A stretch of 64,000 nt of DNA from Marinibium conchae (GTDB lineage: Bacteria > Pseudomonadota > Gammaproteobacteria > Enterobacterales > Alteromonadaceae): positions 239,133 to 303,132 of the forward strand of contig NZ_JADNRN010000004.1 in NCBI RefSeq assembly GCF_015595035.1, given 5' to 3'. The notes beneath the pieces were generated by a model, which saw nothing but the letters and a program-made list of their open reading frames with translations, was not told the origin of the DNA and did no database searches. Position 1 is the stretch's first letter; every line of letters starts with the position of its first letter. Made by a program: the position numbers and the translations under genes. This document shows positions 18,990-33,220 of the stretch, in pieces.

Positions 18990-19198
18990 CATTTTTGTTA
19001 GATAAGTCTTGACCACATTCGACCGGTTTACGTTTACTGCTCTCCAAGCAAAGAGAAAGTGTCCATAATTTTTACATCATACAAAAAACACAAATTTATT
19101 CATCACATAATCAACGCCTTAAGAAACGGTGTGATAATTGCAACCCTGATAAAAACTAAAAGGCGCCGTGCTTTTTAGACAGTAATTAGGAATCAAAA

Positions 19199-19738
19199 AT
19201 GAAAAAGCTAATCGCTTTCATACTGATAATTATGGCGGGCTCAAGTCATGCAGCACTTATTAGTCAATCGCACGACATCACTGCCTCAGGCGAAGGCTCT
19301 ATCGGCTATACGTTTTTCGAAGTTACCGAAAGTGGTGTTTTCGACATATATACGATGGGCCCAACAATAGATCCAGTTCTCTTTTTGTTTATCGATGATG
19401 GTGACTTAAGCACAGATGATTTCATCGAAACTAACGACGACGGTTGTTCGAGTAGTGTATGCGGTCCATCGGGTGCTTTTAACAACTCATTAATCAGTGA
19501 AATCAGCCTGTCGATCGGATTTTACGTCGCCGCAATTTCTGACTTCGGCTTTTCAACTAGCGAAGCTATTTCTGGACTTAATATTAACGATAGAACAGGT
19601 CTCGCCTTCATTGTTGTTGATACTGGAACTGAAGGATTAGGTAACGCACGATTAACTTCTGTTAATGCTCCACAAGTTGTGTTGTTCTTTGCCCTTTTTC
19701 TGCCTTTACTCTTTGCTTCAAAATTCAAGCGAAAGTAG
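19199..19738 (+). CDS. Secreted protein with PEP-CTERM-like C-terminal sorting tail
   Basis: 179 residues, function unknown. Signal peptide 1-18 (ends SSHA). The mature part looks like a beta-sandwich prepeptidase/DVUA0089-type domain rich in Asp, Gly and Ser (IDDGDLSTDDFIETNDDG). The C-terminal 25 residues have the tripartite layout of exosortase substrates: VNAP (155-158), a hydrophobic helix, then a basic KFKRK end. Such tails are cleaved and processed by exosortase-family enzymes; none is encoded in the window. It ends before a strong bidirectional terminator. Domain name is inference. Confidence 0.75.
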   Translation: MKKLIAFILIIMAGSSHAALISQSHDITASGEGSIGYTFFEVTESGVFDIYTMGPTIDPVLFLFIDDGDLSTDDFIETNDDGCSSSVCGPSGAFNNSLISEISLSIGFYVAAISDFGFSTSEAISGLNINDRTGLAFIVVDTGTEGLGNARLTSVNAPQVVLFFALFLPLLFASKFKRK

Positions 19739-19755
19739 AAATAAATACAAACTAA

Positions 19756-19786
19756 AAATGGAGCCAATTTGGCTCCATTTTTTTTA
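19756..19786. terminator. Bidirectional intrinsic terminator
   Basis: Perfect 11-bp stem (19756-19766 and 19770-19780, AAATGGAGCCA/TGGCTCCATTT) with a 3-base loop, followed by a T-run on the plus strand and, read on the minus strand, by TTTTT. It separates the secreted-protein gene from the convergent arcB. Confidence 0.88.
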
Positions 19787-19822
19787 ATATTTTCGTCTTC
19801 TTGTTGCGGAGCCGTTCTTTCA

Positions 19823-22174
19823 TCAATCATCTATTTTGTTGGCATTAACCCACTCTAATAGATGTTCCACATCCTGCTCTATGGCCATATCTAACTCTTC
19901 AACCCAGTCGTGCACATTTTCCCACCATGCAGGATGGTCACCCTGTTGTATTTTATTTGCAGTTTTCTGCACGCGCTGAAGCCCTACCGAGCCCGCTGCA
20001 CCTTTAATTTTATGCGCCTGAGAGCATACGTCTGCTTTTTCGTCGGCGGCAAGGGATACTTTTAGAAGCTCGACATATTCTGGGATTTTCTCCTGAAAGA
20101 CACCCAAACTAGTGCGGACCATATCTTCACCAATAGTGTCAATAAGCATCTGAAGCATTTCAATATCTAATATCTTGTCTACCTTTGGTATGCTCACTAC
20201 TTCACTCGCTGCGGGTCTTTCTGACTTAGGCTGCTCAGCCGAAAACAGTTCATTGAATACCTCTATCACTCGGCTTTTCTTAATTGGCTTCGCAATAATA
20301 TCATCCATTCCGTTTTGCAAATATTCTTCGCGCTTTTTGATTACGTTGGCAGTAAGTGCGACGATAGGGGTTTGTAAAACTAGCTCTTCTTCATGTAAAG
20401 TTCTAGCGACATCAAAGCCAGTCATGTCGGGCAATTGAATATCTAGTAGGATAAGATCATATTGGGTCTTCCTCGCCATTTCTATGGCAGCGGTACCTGT
20501 CATCGCCACCTCAACTCGCTGGCCTAACTTTTCAAGCAAGGCCTTAGCCACCATTACATTCAACTCGATATCTTCAACTAATAAAATATTCAAGTTATTT
20601 ACTTCAAGCTCAGCCATGCGAGCCTGTTGCTTGCTGATAGCCACAGGCAAAATAATTTCAAAACAAGTGCCTTGACCAACGACACTATTGACCAGAATAT
20701 CGCCATCCATCTTATCGACCATTTGTTTACAAATAGCCAAACCGATACCTGTTCCCGTCGCAGATTGATGATCGGGGTGATCGACCTGATAATACATCGC
20801 AAATATTTTTTCTAAGTCTTCCTCAGGAATGCCTACGCCAGTGTCGTTAATTCTAAAGGTTACTTTGGCATGGTCGGCACTCTCTACCTTGGCTTCGACT
20901 GTCAGCTTCACCTCACCCTTTTGGGTAAACTTAAGCGCGTTAAACAATATGTTCCATAATACCTGGCGCAAACGAGTACCATCTGCTTCAATTGCAACAG
21001 GAATGGGTTCAATAATTTCAGAATGGAAAGTAAGATTCTGGTCTTGCGCTAGCAGGCGGATAATGCTGCTTATCTCATTAGTGAAGTCTCGTAAATTGAC
21101 TGTTTTGAGTTCAATTTCAATCTTATCGCGGTCAAGTTTATCTAAGTCAATAATATCGTTGAAAATATTTCCGAGAGTTATCGCACTAGCATAAATGGTA
21201 CTCACCCACTCAAATTGTTCTTTTGAAAGCTTTGTATCTCGTAACATTCTGCTCAAGCCAACAATGCCATTCAAGGGCGTTCGCAGTTCATGGCTTATTG
21301 TGGCAATGAACTTGGTTTTATCCTTACTGGCTTGTTCAACTGCACTTTCAGCCTGCTTTCGTTCAGTCATGTCACGACCAAATGCCAACAAACCCAAGCG
21401 ATGACCTTCCTTATCGAAGAAAGGTACCTTGCGCATCTCAAAATAACGCCTGCGTCCATCGGCGAACTTTAGCCACAGCTCTTCGGTAAGGCTTGCATTT
21501 GTTTCCAATACTTCATTGTCGCTGGCAGCAACTTGGCGAGCAAGGGATTCATCGTATACTTGGTGTGGCGTTAAGCCTAAAAGTTCGTCTTCGGTCTTTC
21601 CAGTGACCTGCTCGGCAACTCGGTTACAGCCAGCAAATCGTCCTTCTTCGTTTCGATAGTAAATGAGATCAGGAGACGCATCGATGATAGATCGCGTGAG
21701 TGTGGACAGACGACGAGCTTGCATCTCCTGTTCCGACTTCTCCTTGATTTCTTTTTCCAACTCTTCAAATACACTTTCACGCTCTAGCTGGGCATGGCGT
21801 CTTTGTTCTATTTCATAGTTTAATTGGCGTATATTGTTTTGAAGTTCGCGGTTGAGTATCACATCATGCTTTCTTAACCTCTCGAGCTGACTCACGGCAT
21901 CCTCAAGATTAATTCTGCTATGCTCGAGCTGCTTTATCAATTCGCTAAAAAAGTACAAAACCCAAGGCGCACTCAATAAGGTAAGTATAATAGCGCTTAT
22001 GAAGTCGTCGAATTCAATCTCGCTTCCCATACTTGTTCTGATAAGAAACGAACCTGCTAGGGTAAACAATAAAGTAAATACAACGAATAAAATGCTGACT
22101 TTCAAGGTTCCGATACGGTCGACAAATTTAGCAAACCTGATAGCCCATGATTCGTTTGATGATTTTGATTGCAT
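19823..22174 (-). CDS. arcB: ArcB, hybrid sensor histidine kinase of aerobic respiration control
   Basis: Tripartite sensor that phosphorylates ArcA according to quinone redox state. 783 residues: two membrane segments (about 26-46 and 58-80), coiled coil (about 82-150), PAS domain (about 160-272), HisKA with H295 in SHELRTP, HATPase, receiver with D578 in LLDIQLPDMTG, and Hpt with H721 in AHKIKGAAGS. All three phosphorelay sites align with E. coli H292, D576 and H717. Of the two PAS cysteines that sense redox in E. coli, C180 is kept (C183 in FAGCNR) but the C241 position is Tyr (Y244 in RRYFEMRKV). Next to gltB, as in enterobacteria. Confidence 0.95.
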   Translation of the reverse strand: MQSKSSNESWAIRFAKFVDRIGTLKVSILFVVFTLLFTLAGSFLIRTSMGSEIEFDDFISAIILTLLSAPWVLYFFSELIKQLEHSRINLEDAVSQLERLRKHDVILNRELQNNIRQLNYEIEQRRHAQLERESVFEELEKEIKEKSEQEMQARRLSTLTRSIIDASPDLIYYRNEEGRFAGCNRVAEQVTGKTEDELLGLTPHQVYDESLARQVAASDNEVLETNASLTEELWLKFADGRRRYFEMRKVPFFDKEGHRLGLLAFGRDMTERKQAESAVEQASKDKTKFIATISHELRTPLNGIVGLSRMLRDTKLSKEQFEWVSTIYASAITLGNIFNDIIDLDKLDRDKIEIELKTVNLRDFTNEISSIIRLLAQDQNLTFHSEIIEPIPVAIEADGTRLRQVLWNILFNALKFTQKGEVKLTVEAKVESADHAKVTFRINDTGVGIPEEDLEKIFAMYYQVDHPDHQSATGTGIGLAICKQMVDKMDGDILVNSVVGQGTCFEIILPVAISKQQARMAELEVNNLNILLVEDIELNVMVAKALLEKLGQRVEVAMTGTAAIEMARKTQYDLILLDIQLPDMTGFDVARTLHEEELVLQTPIVALTANVIKKREEYLQNGMDDIIAKPIKKSRVIEVFNELFSAEQPKSERPAASEVVSIPKVDKILDIEMLQMLIDTIGEDMVRTSLGVFQEKIPEYVELLKVSLAADEKADVCSQAHKIKGAAGSVGLQRVQKTANKIQQGDHPAWWENVHDWVEELDMAIEQDVEHLLEWVNANKIDD

Positions 22175-22687
22175 TAACTTAGATTTCTTTGTCTTTCAAT
22201 GCCGCTATGCTACCAGTAAAGCGCTTGAAGTAGAAATAGGAAAAGATATATCAATAATATTGTTTTTTATAGAAAGTCATGTAAAAGCTGAATGTAGCGG
22301 TGGTCAATTCTATAAATATGCAGCAATTGGTGAATGTTCATTCATATTTTCAGTTCTCACCAAGCATTTTTTCACGTAAAAAAATCACAAAAAAATCTCA
22401 AAATGTCGCAAAGTAGCTACATAAGACCATCGCTACATGGTTCTAAAATACAGGGATATAATCTTAAAAGCGCTTTTATATATGAATCATTCACCAAATA
22501 AATAATGATATTAATCGTGTTTATAATTGATTTTGGCTAGCTAAATGGGTATCTTTATCGCCTGCTAAAAATTGCATAAAAATGCGCGCAAAATATCGCG
22601 CTAATAGAAAATGTAGATAACGCGGCCTTTAACAGTCAACATTATTACGGGGCGCACTACGGCATGCTTGCTGTAGAAGGAGAACAA
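22175..22687. other. Divergent intergenic region arcB/gltB
   Basis: A 513-bp AT-rich gap. On the plus strand a perfect -10 hexamer TATAAT (22457-22462) lacks a good -35 and is followed by a 14-bp perfect palindrome (TAAAAGCGCTTTTA, 22465-22478) that would lie at or just before the start of a transcript. Two GCTACAT direct repeats (22416-22422 and 22432-22438) lie just upstream. These are candidate gltBD control elements. No coding frame in the gap is convincing. Confidence 0.4.
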
Positions 22688-28587
<5,900 letters not shown>

Positions 28588-28623
28588 CCAAAATCTAATT
28601 TTTTTGAAATAATACATAAGCAG

Positions 28624-28662
28624 AAAGCCCAATTATCGACAAAAGGTAATTGGGCTTTATTT
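28624..28662 (+). terminator. Terminator of gltBD
   Basis: Perfect 12-bp stem (28624-28635 and 28647-28658, AAAGCCCAATTA/TAATTGGGCTTT) with an 11-base loop, followed by a short T-rich stretch, 37 bp after the gltD stop. Confidence 0.85.
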
Positions 28663-28743
28663 TGTAGATTGGTTATTTTTTAATATACTTAGCTATTAGT
28701 AAATAGACTCCAATCGCACAATACAGCTAGTATTCTGCCGTCA

Positions 28744-30546
28744 ATGACTTATATTAGGGATGCTGAATCCATACCTTGGCCAACAAAGAAAACAACAGGC
28801 AGTGAAATGAAAAATCGACAAGAGACTCACAGGAACAACAGTAACGTGAATAACAAGCCCTCAAATTATCGTATTTCTAAATCTCAGGCGTTACTTGGCT
28901 TAACTGCCGGTATGCTTGCTGTTGGAATATCATCTGCCGCCATTGCCAATGACACCGACACCAAAGAGAAAACACCTGAGCAAGTAGAAAAAGCTCTATC
29001 GTCACTGTTGACCACAAAAAGTACGGATGAAAAGCCTGCACCAGCCAAGCAAGTTCCTACAGCGACGACTATGCTCATCTCGACTGAAGATGCGATTGCA
29101 CCTAAATCACAAGACCATTCAGAAAAGTCGGTTTCTGAATTGATCATGGCTGGCCTTGCTATTACAAGCGAAGCAAAGAGCGAATTATCCGAAGAGCAAG
29201 CCTCTACAGATCTTGCAATACCTCAAGAAGCAACGCCTGCCCCTGAAGTAATGCGTGATTACGCAGTAGAAGATATCACATCTGTTTCTCAACTGAGCGA
29301 CGACGTAGAAATGCAAATGTCATCTGCACTAGAGACCGCAGTTCAAGAAGACCAAGACGAGAAAGATGAAGTAGAAAAAGATGAAGCATCTGAAGATGAA
29401 GTCGCTGACGAGGCAGTAGCAAAGGATGAAGCTTCGAAGGACGACGAGAGTACGGAAAAAGAGGAAATCGTTGCAAAGAAAGCTGAAGAACAAAAAAGTG
29501 ACGACATGGCGGAAGAAACTGCACCTGAACTTCCTGCATTGCCTGCACCTATACTAGAAGCGCAAGCCAAAGAAAAAGAACTGGAAAAAGCAAAGGAAAC
29601 ACTTGCAGTTGAAGAACTAGTTACCGAAGTCGAAGCCCAAGAAGCTGACGCAAAGGCACTCGCTGCTGAAGTAGAAAGCCAAGAAGCTGATGCACAAGCA
29701 CTCGCTGCTGAAGTCGAAAGCCAAGAAGCTGATGCACAAGCACTCGCTGCTGAAGTCGAAAGCCAAGAAGCTGATGCACAAGCGCTGGCTGCTGAAGTTG
29801 AAAGCCAAGAAGCGGCTGCACAAGCCCTTGCTGCTGAAACAGAAAGACAAGAGACCGCTGCACAAGCCCTTGCTGCTGAAACAGAAAGACAAGAGACCGC
29901 TGCACAAGCCCTTGCTGCTGAAACAGAGAGACAAGAGGCCGCCGCACAAGCCCTTGCTGTTGAAACAGAAAGACAAGAGGCCGCTGCACAAGCCCTTGCT
30001 GCTGAAGCAAAGAGAAAAGAAGCAGCTGCACAAGAGCTTGCTGCTAAAGCCGAAAGCCAAGAAGCGGCTGCACAGGAGCTTGCCTCTGAGATAGAAGCAG
30101 AAGTTGTAGAGGCTGTATTGACTGAAAACAATGAGTTCATTGCGAACGAGCCTTCGAGCACTGAGAAAATAGACGCTGACAATAAAGCTACAGACAATAC
30201 ACCAGCAGTATCTGCCGAGCCTCAAGACCAAATTGGTGCCAAGGTTGAAGTAGCCATACGAGCCGAAGGTTGCCCAGAAAGCTTCAATAACATCGATATT
30301 CCGGTAAACGGAAAGCTATGCCAAATCTTTGCCGCAGATTTTCCGGCGTCGATGATATTGCATATTCCACAAACGCCGGAAGAAGTGGTGAATTACTATT
30401 TAGCGTCTTCTGATAAGTTTGTTGAGCCAAAAACAATCAAGAGCCGCACAATGCTCAAAAGTGTGGATAACAACACCACCCTGATCATCTCAAAAGATGG
30501 AAACGGCACACAGGTTGACATATTGGTTAAGCAACCAATTATCTAA
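28744..30546 (+). CDS. Secreted Ala/Glu-rich repeat protein with conserved-looking C-terminal domain
   Basis: 600 residues, function unknown. A hydrophobic segment (about 50-68, ending AAIAND) looks like a signal peptide with a long basic leader; an ATG at 28807 (Met22) may be the true start. Then an acidic, low-complexity region (about 70-295), eleven 14-residue repeats of the type ALAAEVESQEADAQ (297-450) predicted to form a long helix or coiled coil, an acidic linker, and a compact C-terminal domain (about 502-600) with two cysteines (C510, C526) that could form a disulfide. Overall shape is TolA-like: anchor, long helix, small globular end. No family is recognised. Confidence 0.75.
   Translation: MTYIRDAESIPWPTKKTTGSEMKNRQETHRNNSNVNNKPSNYRISKSQALLGLTAGMLAVGISSAAIANDTDTKEKTPEQVEKALSSLLTTKSTDEKPAPAKQVPTATTMLISTEDAIAPKSQDHSEKSVSELIMAGLAITSEAKSELSEEQASTDLAIPQEATPAPEVMRDYAVEDITSVSQLSDDVEMQMSSALETAVQEDQDEKDEVEKDEASEDEVADEAVAKDEASKDDESTEKEEIVAKKAEEQKSDDMAEETAPELPALPAPILEAQAKEKELEKAKETLAVEELVTEVEAQEADAKALAAEVESQEADAQALAAEVESQEADAQALAAEVESQEADAQALAAEVESQEAAAQALAAETERQETAAQALAAETERQETAAQALAAETERQEAAAQALAVETERQEAAAQALAAEAKRKEAAAQELAAKAESQEAAAQELASEIEAEVVEAVLTENNEFIANEPSSTEKIDADNKATDNTPAVSAEPQDQIGAKVEVAIRAEGCPESFNNIDIPVNGKLCQIFAADFPASMILHIPQTPEEVVNYYLASSDKFVEPKTIKSRTMLKSVDNNTTLIISKDGNGTQVDILVKQPII
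29632..30093 (+). repeat. Eleven tandem 42-bp coding repeats
   Basis: In-frame tandem array of eleven 42-bp units, each coding 14 residues. The units form blocks: first four of ESQEADA type, then ERQETAA/ERQEAAA type, then two more divergent ones at the end, which suggests stepwise expansion by duplication. Because units are a multiple of 3 and biased in codons, other frames on both strands stay open across the array; those frames are shadows. Confidence 0.95.
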
Positions 30547-30583
30547 TACTTACAATAACGTAGCTTTACAAGCAACAAAATTT

Positions 30584-30620
30584 AAGCAGTTCGGAGTTAG
30601 TTACTTTGAACTGCTTTTTT
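30584..30620 (+). terminator. Terminator after the repeat-protein gene
   Basis: Stem of 9 bp (30584-30592 and 30608-30616, AAGCAGTTC/GAACTGCTT) with a 15-base loop and a run of T, 38 bp after the stop codon. Confidence 0.8.
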
Positions 30621-30704
30621 ACTTACAGCTCCCCTATTTCTTCATTTTCCTTATATTTCACGTTTACGCTTTTTTCCATCTTACTGTGAAACACAAAACG
30701 ATTG

Positions 30705-30720
30705 TGGCACAAGCTTTGCT
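30705..30720 (+). promoter_or_regulatory. Sigma-54-type promoter upstream of the DUF2726 gene
   Basis: TGGCAC-N5-TTGCT, matching the sigma-54 consensus at every conserved position of the -24 (GG) and -12 (GC) elements except the G after TGGCAC, which is A. Expected transcript start near 30732, 48 bp before the start codon at 30780. The sigma-54 gene itself is at 7731. The activator and its binding site are not identified. Confidence 0.6.
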
Positions 30721-30779
30721 TTAGTTCATATAGCTTGTCAACGATACAAATTATTGACGTTTTTACATTAGGAGTTGTT

Positions 30780-31379
30780 ATGGAATTTGCCATTATATTA
30801 ATCATGATATTAATTGTGGTCGCGGTTGCCGCAATTAAACTAAGCGAAGATGAAGTCGATTTTCCCTTCATGCGTAGAAACACCTTATTTTCGCCCGTTG
30901 AGCATCAGTTCTTAGATATGATTGAAAAAGCGGTGGGACACGAATTCCGAGTGGTTTCTAGGGTTAAGCTTACTGATATTCTCTCGTTGCGAAGAAATAC
31001 AAATAAGAAAGTCGCTAAAACCGCACTTTTAAGGGCTGGCAGAAAACAAATCGATTACGTATTGGTAAACAAGGAAGACATGACGCCCGTGCTTGCTCTT
31101 GATATCGTTCATAATTTAGGGAAAGAAGGACACAAAACCAAAAAAGACTTTTTTGTGACCGGAGCTTTAGACTCTGCTGGTATACCTCACGCTCGCATCA
31201 AAGCTAGACACGGATACAAAGTAGAGGATATAAGAGCCTGTATCGAAGCAAAGTTGGTTGCTCTGCGCCGACAGCAAGGCAAACTCCCTCTCCCAGCGGC
31301 TGATAATCAGTCAAGCTTGTTTACACCAACGAAGCGTCCTACGCGCCCAGTGAAAACATCTCGACAAGTGGCAGCATAA
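30780..31379 (+). CDS. DUF2726 family membrane-anchored protein
   Basis: 199 residues. One N-terminal membrane segment (about 2-21), then a DUF2726 domain (about 35-160), which resembles a restriction-endonuclease-like or Topo I-associated fold with the pattern LLRAGRKQIDYVLVNKEDMTPVLALDI. Start is ATG at 30780 with AGGAG at 30770-30774; longer reading from 30702 would place the sigma-54-type promoter inside the gene. C-terminus is basic and Pro/Thr rich. Monocistronic, ending before a terminator. Biological role unknown. Confidence 0.8.
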   Translation: MEFAIILIMILIVVAVAAIKLSEDEVDFPFMRRNTLFSPVEHQFLDMIEKAVGHEFRVVSRVKLTDILSLRRNTNKKVAKTALLRAGRKQIDYVLVNKEDMTPVLALDIVHNLGKEGHKTKKDFFVTGALDSAGIPHARIKARHGYKVEDIRACIEAKLVALRRQQGKLPLPAADNQSSLFTPTKRPTRPVKTSRQVAA

Positions 31380-31437
31380 TCGCTAAGAGCTGACGTAAGT
31401 TATTCAAACGAAACAAGACAGATTAAACACTACCTCC

Positions 31438-31475
31438 AAACGCAAGGCACTCCATGAGTACTTGCGTTTTACTTT
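31438..31475 (+). terminator. Terminator between the DUF2726 gene and mtnN
   Basis: Perfect 9-bp stem (31438-31446 and 31461-31469, AAACGCAAG/CTTGCGTTT) with a 14-base loop, followed by a T-rich tail, about 60 bp after the DUF2726 stop. Confidence 0.75.
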
Positions 31476-31515
31476 GTGCTAGTTAAACTCAGCATAAATA
31501 CCTAAGAGAAAACAC

Positions 31516-32211
31516 ATGAAAATAGCAATATTAGGCGCAATGGATGAAGAAGTCGCCTTACTGAAAGCATCCCTTCATAATCTAGCTGAAATCAATCATG
31601 CTCACCTTAGCTTTTACACTGGTGAACTTCACGGCAAAGAAGTGGTTATAGTGAAATGTGGAATAGGTAAAGTCGCTGCAGCTATTGCGACAACCCTCAT
31701 CATCGATAAATTCTCGCCCGATTACGTGGTCAATACAGGCTCAGCCGGCGGCTTCGATAAGGAGCTGAATATTGGCGACTTGGTTATCAGCCAAAGTGTG
31801 ACCCATCACGACGTTGATATTACTCACTTTGGTTATGCCTTGGGACAATGTGCTGGCATGCCCGAAACCTACGTTTGCAATGAAAGTCTTATTGCCGCAG
31901 CAGAAGCCTCCGCAAGTAAAATAAGTGGTATAAAAACAAAATCAGGACTGGTGTGCACTGGTGATAGCTTTATCGGCAGTGATGAGGCCGCTTCAGACCT
32001 ACAAGCTAAATTCCCACAAATGACCGCTGTTGAAATGGAAGGAGCCGCAATTGCGCAAACCGCCTACTTGTTGGGTATTCCTTTTTTAGTAATTAGAAGC
32101 TTATCCGATATTGCCGGAAAAACCTCAACAGTATCATTTGAGGCGTATTTGGAGAAAGCCGCGAAAAATAGCGCAGAATTAGTAATGGGAATGCTCAAAG
32201 AGTTAAGTTAG
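31516..32211 (+). CDS. mtnN: 5'-methylthioadenosine/S-adenosylhomocysteine nucleosidase
   Basis: Hydrolyses methylthioadenosine and S-adenosylhomocysteine, clearing by-products of methylation, polyamine synthesis and autoinducer-2 synthesis. 231 residues, the usual length. Opens with KIAILGAMDEEV, contains NTGSAGGF, the substrate-contact segment VEMEGAAIAQTA and the catalytic aspartate in RSLSDIA. Heads a run with the CbiB-like and btuF genes, an arrangement also known in vibrios and enterobacteria. Confidence 0.97.
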   Translation: MKIAILGAMDEEVALLKASLHNLAEINHAHLSFYTGELHGKEVVIVKCGIGKVAAAIATTLIIDKFSPDYVVNTGSAGGFDKELNIGDLVISQSVTHHDVDITHFGYALGQCAGMPETYVCNESLIAAAEASASKISGIKTKSGLVCTGDSFIGSDEAASDLQAKFPQMTAVEMEGAAIAQTAYLLGIPFLVIRSLSDIAGKTSTVSFEAYLEKAAKNSAELVMGMLKELS

Positions 32212-32215
32212 GATT

Positions 32216-33196
32216 TTGGATACTTTTCTCAACCTCATATCCCTCACCTCGATCCAAAATTGGCTGATACTTGTTGCTGTATTGGCCTTTGAGCGCAGTA
32301 TACAAATTCCAGTCAGGATGGACCCAATGGCTTTCGTGAACTTTTTGGGCCAGCGAATGGCCATAAAAGTGCTCCCAGCTAAAAGTGCCAGCAGTCAACA
32401 GCACATAATATCTGGAGCCCTTGGCGCATTCCTTATCATTGTGCCTTTTCTTGTTATACTCGTCATCTTCCGTGAATTTGTTTATTACCCTCAACTCTTC
32501 GACGCCTTGTTGCTTTACATTAGCATTCAATTCAGTCGTAATTCTGCTCGCTTCTTACAAGTTCGAAAGGCACTACTATTAGAAAAAAAGACATTGGCTC
32601 GTGAGCTTCTACAACCTATGGTGCTGCGAGACACTAAGGTTTTATCGACAATAGGAGTAAGTAAAGCAGCTATCGAGGCCGTAAGCTTACGATACTATTA
32701 TCAGCTAGGAGTAACCCTTTTTTGGTTTGCTCTTCTTGGCCCATTTGCTGCACTCTCGTACCGCTGTTGCTATGAATTACATCACAGTTGGAATACAAAA
32801 GTGGTGAAATATCGATATTTCGGCCTCGTTGTGGCTAAAATATGCTCCTTTTTACAGTGGCTACCCGTTCGACTACTTGCCGTTTTAGCAATCATCAGCG
32901 GTAGAGGTTTTGGGCTTTTTATCTACCTGAAAAAACATCGAATTAGTCGCTCTTTTCGTGAAACTAAGGGCGCAATATTATTAAGAGCTAGCCACTTTGC
33001 ATTAAATACTCATTTAAGTGGTGCGCTTTACTATGGAAAAACAAAATACCGGCGGAGTAACTACTTGGGAAGAGCTGAGCCGAATGCGTCGTTTATGCCC
33101 ATGGCAATTTCGATACTGAATCGCGTGACCATTCTATATATCTTCGTCTTATTACTTTTGTGCGTTATCATTCAAACAATCACTTTAGTCATTTAA
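32216..33196 (+). CDS. CbiB/CobD-like membrane protein
   Basis: 326 residues with about five membrane segments. By overall pattern it belongs to the CbiB/CobD family (adenosylcobinamide-phosphate synthase), but the hallmark N-terminal DP-x-HPV motif is not intact: the corresponding stretch is MDPMAFVNFLGQRM. Start is TTG at 32216, five bases after the mtnN stop; spacing to AGGA (32210-32213) is short, so the start is uncertain. It sits between mtnN and btuF, so a corrinoid link is likely, but the enzymatic reaction cannot be assumed. Confidence 0.7.
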   Translation: MDTFLNLISLTSIQNWLILVAVLAFERSIQIPVRMDPMAFVNFLGQRMAIKVLPAKSASSQQHIISGALGAFLIIVPFLVILVIFREFVYYPQLFDALLLYISIQFSRNSARFLQVRKALLLEKKTLARELLQPMVLRDTKVLSTIGVSKAAIEAVSLRYYYQLGVTLFWFALLGPFAALSYRCCYELHHSWNTKVVKYRYFGLVVAKICSFLQWLPVRLLAVLAIISGRGFGLFIYLKKHRISRSFRETKGAILLRASHFALNTHLSGALYYGKTKYRRSNYLGRAEPNASFMPMAISILNRVTILYIFVLLLLCVIIQTITLVI

Positions 33197-33220
33197 GTCA
33201 TTCACTCATATATTCAGCCT

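Noticed and set aside
21999..22379. 126-codon plus-strand frame overlapping the start of arcB and the gap before gltB
   Set aside because: Half of it is antisense to the conserved N-terminus of ArcB, it has no good ribosome-binding site and its product is not protein-like.
29632..30093. Regular repeat resembling a CRISPR array
   Set aside because: Units are contiguous 42-bp coding repeats without unique spacers, and no cas genes are present.
29343..30231. Long open frames on the minus strand (284, 204 and 136 codons) and in another plus frame across the 42-bp repeats
   Set aside because: They are produced by the periodic, codon-biased repeat array of the real plus-strand gene; their products are low-complexity Ser/Ala or Cys/Leu repeats with no ribosome-binding sites.
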